Positions 40,314 through 45,868 of a stretch of DNA of 45,868 nucleotides are shown here, piece after piece. The DNA comes from Actinobacteria bacterium OV450 (GTDB lineage: Bacteria > Actinomycetota > Actinomycetes > Streptomycetales > Streptomycetaceae): contig LJCW01000345.1 of NCBI GenBank assembly GCA_001298555.1, positions 1-45,868 of the forward strand. The letters are read 5' to 3'. The notes beneath the pieces were generated by a model that did no database searches, was not told the DNA's origin, and was given only the letters and a program-made list of their open reading frames with translations. The first letter of the stretch is position 1; each line of letters starts with the position of its first letter. The position numbers were made by a program, and so were the translations under genes.

Positions 40314-40416
40314 CGATCGGATGGGTTGCCTGGGACCGGGGGGACGTGGTGCGTGACACTGGAGGCCCGGATTCCGTGCGGAAGGCCTGTTCAGGCGGGT
40401 GGTTCGGCCGGCCCGG

Positions 40417-41517
40417 TCAGCCGGTTGCGGGCTGCGGCCCCTTGAGGACCTTGCTGATCCACTCCAGGGAGCCCTCCCTCATGCCCCGGACGTAGTGCCA
40501 GCCGTTGTGCTCGCCGTTCTGGATGTCGCGGATGGTCGTCCTGACCGGGCCCTTGCCGAACTGCTGCTGGAACCTGACCATCCGGTCCTTCCCGGTCTCC
40601 TTGGTCCCGACCTGGAAGTTGATGTAGACCTCGGGACCGCCCGCGTCGATCAGCTTCGCGGCGAGCTTCTCGGGATTGTTCGCGTCCATCTCCGCCTGGT
40701 GGCCCTTCCACAGCGGGGAGTCGGGGACGATCTCGCCGCCGCTGGCGATCACGGCCTTGAAGCGGTCCGGGTACTGCAGGACGGCCTTCATGCCGACGAA
40801 GGCACCGGAGGAGGACCCCATGAAGGCCCAGCCGTCGCGGGACCGGTACGTACGGAAGTTGGCCCGGGTGAACGCGGGGACGTCCTCGGTGAGCCAGGTG
40901 CCGATCCTGGGCTGGCCGGGTATGTCGGCGCCGTCGTAGTAGTACTTGGCGTCCGGGTTGAGCACCGGCATGATCACGATGAACGGCAGGCTGGTGCCGG
41001 CCTTCACACCGTCGCTGATGGCCTTCTGGAGGCCCAGGCTGCGGTCGGCCCAGTAGTTCTCGGGGAATCCGTTGCCGCCGGGCAGGGCGATGAGCACCGG
41101 GAAGGCGCTCTTCTCGTACTGCGCCTCGTCGTACTCCTTCGGCGTCCACACCCAGACGTCGCCCTCGAAGCCGGACTTGGCACCCGCGACACGGGACTTC
41201 GCGATGACCGTGCCGTCGTCGAGCTTGGCGGTCTGCTTGAAGTTGGACCTCGGACCGGCCGGCAGGAGCACGTCCGGGTCGCCGGTGGGCGTGGGGGAGG
41301 CCGAGGGCGCCGCCGGGGACGCCCCGCCCGTTCCGGATGCGGAGGAGGCGGAGGCGGCGGAGGCGGGGGCCTTGCCGAAGCTCACCGAGTTCCCGTTGCC
41401 GGAGAACCACTCGAGTTTCCAGGCGGCGAAGACGGCGCCGCCGAGCAGGAGCGCGAAGGCCACGACGGCGGTGATCCCCCTCGCGCGCCGGGAGCGCCTG
41501 GGCGGGTACTGGTGCAC
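40417..41517 (-). CDS. membrane-anchored alpha/beta-hydrolase, paralogue
   Basis: 366 residues from the GTG at 41517 (VHQYPPRRSRRARG), with GGAG 8 nt upstream. Short basic cytosolic tail, one membrane helix (about 16-33), a Ser/Ala/Pro-rich linker of about 35 residues, then the hydrolase domain: FPVLIALPGGNGFPENYW, nucleophile GSSSG in AFMGSSSGAF, His in NGEHNGWHY. It aligns along its length with the gene at 39124-40227, a tandem duplication with divergence in the linker. The intergenic DNA contains a separate promoter for the downstream copy. Confidence 0.87.
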   Translation of the reverse strand: MHQYPPRRSRRARGITAVVAFALLLGGAVFAAWKLEWFSGNGNSVSFGKAPASAASASSASGTGGASPAAPSASPTPTGDPDVLLPAGPRSNFKQTAKLDDGTVIAKSRVAGAKSGFEGDVWVWTPKEYDEAQYEKSAFPVLIALPGGNGFPENYWADRSLGLQKAISDGVKAGTSLPFIVIMPVLNPDAKYYYDGADIPGQPRIGTWLTEDVPAFTRANFRTYRSRDGWAFMGSSSGAFVGMKAVLQYPDRFKAVIASGGEIVPDSPLWKGHQAEMDANNPEKLAAKLIDAGGPEVYINFQVGTKETGKDRMVRFQQQFGKGPVRTTIRDIQNGEHNGWHYVRGMREGSLEWISKVLKGPQPATG

Positions 41518-41620
41518 GGACTTCGCTCCGAACGGTCGCGGCCGTCCCGGTCGGGACGGCAGGGAAGGGCAGGGCAGGGCAGGCGGACACACACGGCCGG
41601 AGGCTCACACCTCCGGCGGA

Positions 41621-42058
41621 TCACCGCTGGGCGTCGAGCGCCTCCGCGCACCGCCCGAGCAGGCCGATCAACTGCTCCCGCTCCGCCTCCGAGAACGCGG
41701 CGGCCAGCGCCCGCTCCACCCGTACGGCGCCGGAGTCGGCCAGCTCCATGGCGGCCCGGCCCTCCTCCGTCAGCCGGGTTTCGAGCACGTTGCGGTGCCA
41801 TTCGTGCACGGTCCGCTCGATGAGCCCGCGCTCCTGGAGGTTCTTCAGCACGGTGTTCATCGTCGGCGGCGTCACCCCGCACAAGCGGGCGAGCGCGGCC
41901 GCGGAGATGCCCGGCTTCTCGGAGAGCCAGAGCAGGGCGGCGTACTGGGGAACCGTCACCGCTGCGGGCTTGAGGGCGGCGTTCTTGGCCGCGAGAAGCG
42001 CCTGTTCGGCGCGCTTGACGTGCGAGCCGATGCGCTCCTCGGGAGGCATGGAGGTCAT
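41621..42058 (-). CDS. MarR-family transcriptional regulator
   Basis: 145-residue winged-helix repressor. The recognition region is ISAAALARLCGVTPPTMNTVLKNLQERGLIER, with wing LTEEGRAAM. An ATG at 42058 (AGGA about 7 nt upstream) or at 42049 could start it. It is divergent from the SMP-30-like gene, and the shared intergenic DNA contains an inverted repeat overlapping that gene's promoter, so it probably represses that gene and itself. MarR proteins usually respond to phenolics, oxidants or other small ligands. Confidence 0.9.
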   Translation of the reverse strand: MTSMPPEERIGSHVKRAEQALLAAKNAALKPAAVTVPQYAALLWLSEKPGISAAALARLCGVTPPTMNTVLKNLQERGLIERTVHEWHRNVLETRLTEEGRAAMELADSGAVRVERALAAAFSEAEREQLIGLLGRCAEALDAQR

Positions 42059-42067
42059 TCCTGCATC

Positions 42068-42105
42068 CTAATGCTCTTGCATGCATTAGAGCTCTAACTT
42101 AGATT
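42068..42105 (+). promoter_or_regulatory. promoter and MarR operator of the SMP-30-like gene
   Basis: TTGCAT (42077-42082), 17 nt, then TAGATT (42100-42105): the best sigma-70-type promoter in the window. CTAATGC (42068-42074) and GCATTAG (42083-42089) are perfect inverted arms with an 8-nt spacer that covers the -35, and a TGCATGCA palindrome lies within it. A second TTAGA/CTAA half-site pair continues into the spacer. Occupancy by MarR would block polymerase; the site is also between the promoter and start of the MarR gene. Confidence 0.75.
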
Positions 42106-42137
42106 CGTGGTCACCTACTCGGAAGAGGACATCTACT

Positions 42138-43115
42138 GTGCTGAAGAAGTTCCTGCCCCTCACCCTCGTGACCCTGACCACGGCGCTCACCCTCGGCGCG
42201 GCCCCGGCCGCGCAGGCCGCACAGCCGGCCGACGGGCGCATTGCGACGGCCTTCACCCTCCCCGGCGAGAAGGTCTACCCCGAGGGCATAGCCACCGACC
42301 CCCGCGACCGGACCGTCTACGTCGGCTCGTACGCGGACGGCACCGTCTACCGGGCCCGCCCCGGCCGGCGCACCGCCGAGGTCTTCCTGCCCGCCGGCAC
42401 CGACGGCCGCCACACGGCGAACGGCCTGCGCGTCGACGCGCGCGGACGGCTGTGGGTGACCGACTCCACCTCCGGGGTCGCGGTCTACGACCCCGCGTCG
42501 GGCAGGCGCCTGGCCCACTTCGAGGTCACCGGGACCGCCGGGCTCTTCGTCAACGACCTGACCATCACCCCGGACGGCACCGCCTACCTGACCGACAGCG
42601 TCCGCGCGGTGATCTACCGGGTCACCCCGGCCCAGCTCGCGGCGGGCTCGGGCCCGCTGCTCGCCGCGTACGACCTGAGCGGCCACCTCACCCCGTCCCC
42701 GGCGGGCAGCTTCTCCCTCAACGGCATCGTCTCGGACCCCGCGGGCCGCTTCCTCCTGGCCGTGGACATGACCGCGGGCGACCTCCACCGCGTCGACCTG
42801 CGCACCGGTGCGATCTCCCGCGTCGCCCTCCAGGGCGGCGACCTCACCCACGGCGACGGCCTCGACCTGGCGCCCGACGGCACCCTGCGGGTGGCCCACA
42901 ACACCACCAACACCCTGACCCGGTGGCACCTCAGCCCCGACGGCACCCGGGCCCGGCTCACCCGGACGCTCACCGACCCGGCGCTGCAGATCCCGACCAC
43001 GCTCAGCCACACCGCGGGCGGCACGCTGGTGGTCCGCTCCCAGTTCGACAAGGGCGGCCCCATGGGCCCGGGCACGCCGACCACCTTCACGGTCGCCTCG
43101 GTCCGCGGGCTCTGA
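42138..43115 (+). CDS. secreted SMP-30/gluconolactonase-like beta-propeller protein
   Basis: 325 residues; GTG start with GAGGA 8 nt upstream. Sec signal peptide (KKFLPLTLVTLTTALTLG, cleavage near AAQA-AQ at about 27-29). The rest is a six-bladed propeller with repeated blade motifs: YPEGIATDPRDRTVYVGSY, ANGLRVDARGRLWVTDS, VNDLTITPDGTAYLTDS, LNGIVSDPAGRFLLAVD, GDGLDLAPDGTLRVAHN. This matches extracellular SMP-30/NHL-like lactonases and sugar-lactone or strictosidine-synthase-like proteins; the Glu and Asn metal positions are plausible. Control by MarR suggests induction by a small molecule that it may degrade; this is inferred. Confidence 0.88.
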   Translation: MLKKFLPLTLVTLTTALTLGAAPAAQAAQPADGRIATAFTLPGEKVYPEGIATDPRDRTVYVGSYADGTVYRARPGRRTAEVFLPAGTDGRHTANGLRVDARGRLWVTDSTSGVAVYDPASGRRLAHFEVTGTAGLFVNDLTITPDGTAYLTDSVRAVIYRVTPAQLAAGSGPLLAAYDLSGHLTPSPAGSFSLNGIVSDPAGRFLLAVDMTAGDLHRVDLRTGAISRVALQGGDLTHGDGLDLAPDGTLRVAHNTTNTLTRWHLSPDGTRARLTRTLTDPALQIPTTLSHTAGGTLVVRSQFDKGGPMGPGTPTTFTVASVRGL

Positions 43116-43179
43116 CCTTCGTCCGCGGGGTCCGGCCTGCGTCGGCGGCTGCGGCCTGCCTCGGCGGGCTCCGGCCTGC
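43101..43179. repeat. degenerate 20-bp tandem repeat at the end of the SMP-30-like gene
   Basis: Four successive 19-20-bp units with consensus GTCsGCGGGcTCcGgCCTGC start at about 43101, 43121, 43141 and 43160. The first contains the stop codon of the SMP-30-like gene. The copies drift by 3-6 bases. CGGCCTGC is identical in three (43133-43140, 43152-43159, 43172-43179). Confidence 0.75.
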
Positions 43180-43209
43180 ACGCGCCGCCCGCCCGGCCCG
43201 GCCCCGCGG

Positions 43210-45393
43210 TCAGCGGGCGCGGGCGGCGCCGAGCCGTGCCTGCTCCTCCTCGACGATGCGCCGGGCCAGCGAGGTGTCCGAGACGTCGACCGCCTCGGGC
43301 GCCGCCTCCGCCACGGCGCTGCGCCGGGCGTACGCGTCGAACAGCCGCGCCTTGCGCTCCAGTACCTCCAGCATCCGCTGGTCCACCCCGTCCGTGGCCA
43401 GCAGCCGGTGCACCCGTACCGCGCGCACCTGGCCCATCCGGTGGGCGCGGGCCACCGCCTGCTGCTCCATGGTCGGCTTGACCTGTGGCTCGCAGAGGAT
43501 CACCACGGACGCCGCCTGGAGGTTGATCCCGGTACCGCCCGCCTCGATCTGCGCCAGCAGCACCGCGTGCCCGGCCGCCGCGCCGAAACCGTCGACCAGT
43601 CGCTGGCGGCGGGCGGGCGGCACGCTCCCGGAGATCGGCCCGAAGAGCCGCCCGCCGTGCCCCTGCGCGGACCGCTGCGGGCCGAGCACCGCCTCGACCG
43701 CCCCGAGCACCTCGCGGAACGCGGAGAACACCACGACCTTCAGCCCGTTGGCGGCGGCCTCCGCCACCAGCTCGCGCAGCCGCTGCAGCTTCGCCGACCG
43801 CTCCGGCCGCGCGTACGCGGCCCGGCGCATCGCCATGAAGTTGCCGGCCCGGACCGCCTCCCGGTAGGCGTCCCGGTCGGCCGCGCTCAGCTCCTCCCAC
43901 TCGTCGGTCCACTGGAGCCCGGGCAGCTCGGCGAGCACGTCGCGCTGGTTGCGCCGCAGGTAAGCGGGCGCCACCGCCTTGCGGAACGCCCTGGAACCCG
44001 CGACCGTGCCGACGTCGCCGATCCCGGAGGCCGCCTCCGGCTGCAGGACCCGTACGAGACCGCGGAACTCCGCGACCCGGTTCTCCATCGGCGTGCCGGT
44101 GAGGAACAGGACGTACGTGCAGCGGGCGGCCCACGCGGCGACCGCCAGGGAGCGCTGCGCCTGCGGGTTCTTGACGTGGTGCGCCTCGTCCACGACCAGC
44201 ATCCCCAGCTCGCCGGCGGCGAGTTCGGGGAACCCGGTCAGCGCCTGGAAGGTCGCCACGGCCACCCCGCCCTCCGTCCGCCAGTCCGCGAAGGCGTCGT
44301 GCCGGCCGGGACCGTGGAGGGCGACCGCGCGCAGGGTGCTGCGCGCCTCGATCTCCCGGGTCCAGTTGATCAGGACGCCGGCCGGGCAGACCACGAGGAA
44401 GTGGCGCCGGCCCTGCGCGGCGAGGTGCGCGAGCACCGCGAGCGCCTGGATCGTCTTGCCCAGCCCCATCTCGTCGCCGAGGATCACCCGCCGCTGGGCG
44501 AGGGCGAAGCGGGCGCCGAAGGCCTGGTACCCGCGCAGCGAGACCCGGCTGTGCGTGCCGTCGAGGGCCTGGGCGCGGACCCGTTCGGCGAGCGCGTCGG
44601 GCAGGAACGCCTGGGCGGCGGCCGGGTCGGGGCCGCTCCCCGCCCGCTCGGTGATCTCCGCGAGCAGGCCGTAGTACTCGGCCGAGCGCAGCTCGAAGTC
44701 GACCCAGGCGGCCGCCTCGTCGGCGGGGCCGCGCAGCAGGTCGACCGATGCCTGTCCGAGCAGGACGGGCACCCCCTCGGCGACGGCCCGCGCGGTCTGG
44801 CGGCCGATCCCTTCGAGGGCGCCCAGCGCCCGCTTCCGCCTCTCCCGTCCCGCGAACCACATCCGCAGCCGGCCGGCGGCGGGCCTGGCGTCGGCGAGCA
44901 GGGGCCCCAGCCCGGCGTCGAGCGCCGTGGCCGCCTCCACGGCCCGGCGGGCGTCCGGCCCTGCCTCGACGAGCAGCTGGAGGGCGGCCACCAGGGCGGT
45001 GGTCCGGGGATCGGGGTGGTCGACGTCCAGGTGTACGGCGACGGTCTCCCCGACCGCCTCGGCGAGCTGCCGGGCGGCGCCGAGCGCCTGGTCGGCGGTC
45101 TGCTGCCCGACCCCGGGGATCTGCCGGAGCCGGTGGCGCCCCGCGTCCAGCACCCCCTGCACGGTGTCGAGGCCGGCCGCCTCGATGGCGGCCACCCGCA
45201 GCCGCCCCTCGGTGACGTGGGTCAGCCGGTCGACGGGGATCCGCACCAGCTCGCAGCGGGCGAGTTCCGCGTGGATCGGAGCCCAGGCCTCCCGTACGGC
45301 GTCGACGGCCCTGCGGTGGTCGGCCAGCAGCGCCGCGGCGGCCGCGTGCAGCGCCTCGCCCGCGTCGATCACCTCGGCCGCCCTGCGCCCCAT
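43210..45393 (-). CDS. SNF2-family DEAH helicase with N-terminal helix-hairpin-helix region
   Basis: 727 residues from the ATG at 45393, supported by GAGGGG about 8 nt upstream. The N-terminal ~280 residues carry two helix-hairpin-helix-like motifs (RQIPGVGQQTADQAL, about 90-104, and LEGIGRQTARAV, about 193-204), a DNA-binding feature unusual for a SNF2 protein. Then a SNF2 ATPase: Walker A GDEMGLGKT (about 306-314), TAN-like WTREIE, DEAH in VVDEAHHVKN (about 402), motif III LTGTPMENR, and C-terminal helicase motifs GGTGINLQAA and QQAVARAHRMGQ. It is expected to translocate on double-stranded DNA. No methylase or nuclease partner is nearby, so a phage-defence role is not supported. Confidence 0.9.
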   Translation of the reverse strand: MGRRAAEVIDAGEALHAAAAALLADHRRAVDAVREAWAPIHAELARCELVRIPVDRLTHVTEGRLRVAAIEAAGLDTVQGVLDAGRHRLRQIPGVGQQTADQALGAARQLAEAVGETVAVHLDVDHPDPRTTALVAALQLLVEAGPDARRAVEAATALDAGLGPLLADARPAAGRLRMWFAGRERRKRALGALEGIGRQTARAVAEGVPVLLGQASVDLLRGPADEAAAWVDFELRSAEYYGLLAEITERAGSGPDPAAAQAFLPDALAERVRAQALDGTHSRVSLRGYQAFGARFALAQRRVILGDEMGLGKTIQALAVLAHLAAQGRRHFLVVCPAGVLINWTREIEARSTLRAVALHGPGRHDAFADWRTEGGVAVATFQALTGFPELAAGELGMLVVDEAHHVKNPQAQRSLAVAAWAARCTYVLFLTGTPMENRVAEFRGLVRVLQPEAASGIGDVGTVAGSRAFRKAVAPAYLRRNQRDVLAELPGLQWTDEWEELSAADRDAYREAVRAGNFMAMRRAAYARPERSAKLQRLRELVAEAAANGLKVVVFSAFREVLGAVEAVLGPQRSAQGHGGRLFGPISGSVPPARRQRLVDGFGAAAGHAVLLAQIEAGGTGINLQAASVVILCEPQVKPTMEQQAVARAHRMGQVRAVRVHRLLATDGVDQRMLEVLERKARLFDAYARRSAVAEAAPEAVDVSDTSLARRIVEEEQARLGAARAR

Positions 45394-45467
45394 GCCCCTC
45401 ACCCCTCGAATGGGCCCGGCCGCGCCGGGTAACGCCTGCACGCAACCTACCGCCCGGCGCGGGACGC

Positions 45468-45868
45468 TCAGTAGCCGTTCATGGCGGCGCCCACGGTGAT
45501 CTGCGTCTTCATGCCGAGGTCCCTGTGCCCGTCGACCGGGCAGTAGAGCTCGTACGCACCCTCCTTGAGGGTGATGCCGAGGGTCCCGCTCACCCCTGGT
45601 GCCAGGGTCTTGGAACGCTGCTCCCCGCCCGGCCCCTCGATCTCCAGGGCGTGCTCGTGGTGGCCGGTGTTCCTGAGGGCGAAGGTGTAGGGCCCCGGCG
45701 TGAACGTCGTCCGGGACAGGGCGATGTGGAAGTCGCTCAGGTCCGCGGTGACCCGGGTCGAGGCCGGTGCGGTCGGAGCCGGGGTGGCGGGGGGGGGGGG
45801 GGGGGGGGGGGGGGCGGGGGGGGGCCGCCGGGCGCCTCCGCGGGCCTCCGCGGCCCCGCCCCCCCCCC
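45468..45868 (-). CDS. cupredoxin-domain protein (5' end outside window)
   Basis: The stop at 45470-45468 closes a frame that stays open to the window edge (132 codons). The C-terminal ~95 residues are a plastocyanin-like domain: first His in NTGHHEHALEI, then the ligand loop YCPVDGHRDLGMK with Cys, His and Met, so a type-1 copper site is likely. It starts after an Ala/Thr/Pro linker that runs into a stretch of at least eight consecutive Pro codons, then Arg/Gly/Ala-rich sequence. Such proteins are usually exported; the signal peptide is missing. The Pro stretch derives from a 26-nt homopolymer and may not be reliable. Confidence 0.75.
   Translation of the reverse strand, partial: GGGGAAEARGGARRPPPAPPPPPPPPATPAPTAPASTRVTADLSDFHIALSRTTFTPGPYTFALRNTGHHEHALEIEGPGGEQRSKTLAPGVSGTLGITLKEGAYELYCPVDGHRDLGMKTQITVGAAMNGY
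45789..45868. repeat. homopolymer-rich window end
   Basis: A run of 26 G (45789-45814), one C, then 9 G (45816-45824), a GC-rich stretch, and 10 C at the very end (45859-45868). All in frame with the cupredoxin gene as CCC/GGG codons, but runs this long are typical sequencing or assembly artefacts at contig ends. Confidence 0.85.

Noticed and set aside
43210..45393. SNF2 helicase as part of a phage-defence (DISARM-like) island
   Set aside because: No methyltransferase, nuclease, DUF1998 or phospholipase-D partner lies next to it; neighbours are a beta-propeller and a cupredoxin gene.
42614..45445. 943-codon minus-strand open frame overlapping the helicase gene
   Set aside because: Shifted frame of the SNF2 helicase and antisense to the SMP-30-like gene. 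Arg/Gly-rich nonsense composition; the true frame carries all helicase motifs.
1..45868. CRISPR array, insertion sequences, attachment sites, tRNA or rRNA genes
   Set aside because: No spaced identical repeats, transposase or integrase motifs, terminal inverted repeats of IS type, or cloverleaf/rRNA sequence were seen on reading both strands.

Overview
The window is about 45.9 kb of very GC-rich DNA. Genes are tightly packed, third codon positions are almost always G or C, GTG and TTG starts are frequent, and the content is typically actinobacterial: mycothiol biosynthesis, a BldK-type oligopeptide permease next to typA, PP2C phosphatase/anti-sigma-kinase proteins, and a rare TTA codon. All of this fits Streptomyces or a close relative. 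From memory, the left half has the same gene neighbourhood as the S. coelicolor region from mshB through bldK and typA to a three-gene succinate dehydrogenase operon. I see no rRNA, tRNA, CRISPR array, insertion sequence or phage gene. The window looks chromosomal, with accessory additions rather than a mobile island.

Layout, left to right. Bases 1-2161 (minus): a truncated Ala/Pro-rich protein, a small membrane protein, mshB (mycothiol pathway deacetylase) and a DUF6113-like membrane protein. Bases 2526-16835 (minus): two complete, collinear oligopeptide ABC transporter operons (binding protein, two permeases, two ATPases). Between them sit a third binding protein and a tandem-GNAT acetyltransferase. 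The upstream operon, next to typA, is the likely bldK; strong hairpins lie in its leader, between its first two genes, and after its last ATPase. Bases 17300-21945 (minus): typA, then an orphan binding lipoprotein with a very large insertion. Bases 22295-26142 (plus): a small coiled-coil protein and sdhCAB. Bases 26380-28503 (plus): a large TPM-domain membrane protein.

Bases 28632-35083 (minus) hold regulatory and housekeeping genes: a PAS-PAS-GAF-PP2C-HATPase protein, a stand-alone HATPase with a TTA (bldA-type) codon near its start, a Nudix hydrolase, a 61-residue SPOR-like protein, a GntR/HutC regulator and a DUF4190-type membrane protein. Bases 35317-38286 (plus): a threonine-synthase-like PLP enzyme, an isocitrate-lyase/PEP-mutase family enzyme and an EamA exporter. 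Bases 38330-41517 (minus): a trypsin-like protease overlapping a membrane-anchored esterase, and an esterase paralogue. Bases 41621-43115: a divergent MarR regulator and secreted SMP-30-like beta-propeller pair sharing a clear promoter/operator. Bases 43210-45868 (minus): an HhH-SNF2 helicase and a cupredoxin cut off at the window edge, where poly-G/poly-C runs suggest a contig end or a polyproline linker.

The main theme is extracellular peptide sensing and uptake: four solute-binding lipoproteins, two permeases, and RNA hairpins placed where they could set the ratio of binding protein to permease. The second theme is developmental or stress signalling (PP2C/HATPase proteins, one with a TTA codon). 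I found no wholly novel defence or mobile system. The strongest unusual signals are the structured bldK leader and intercistronic hairpins, the CHSCRH motif in the SDH membrane anchor, the orphan binding protein with its ~165-residue insertion, and the MarR operator/promoter.
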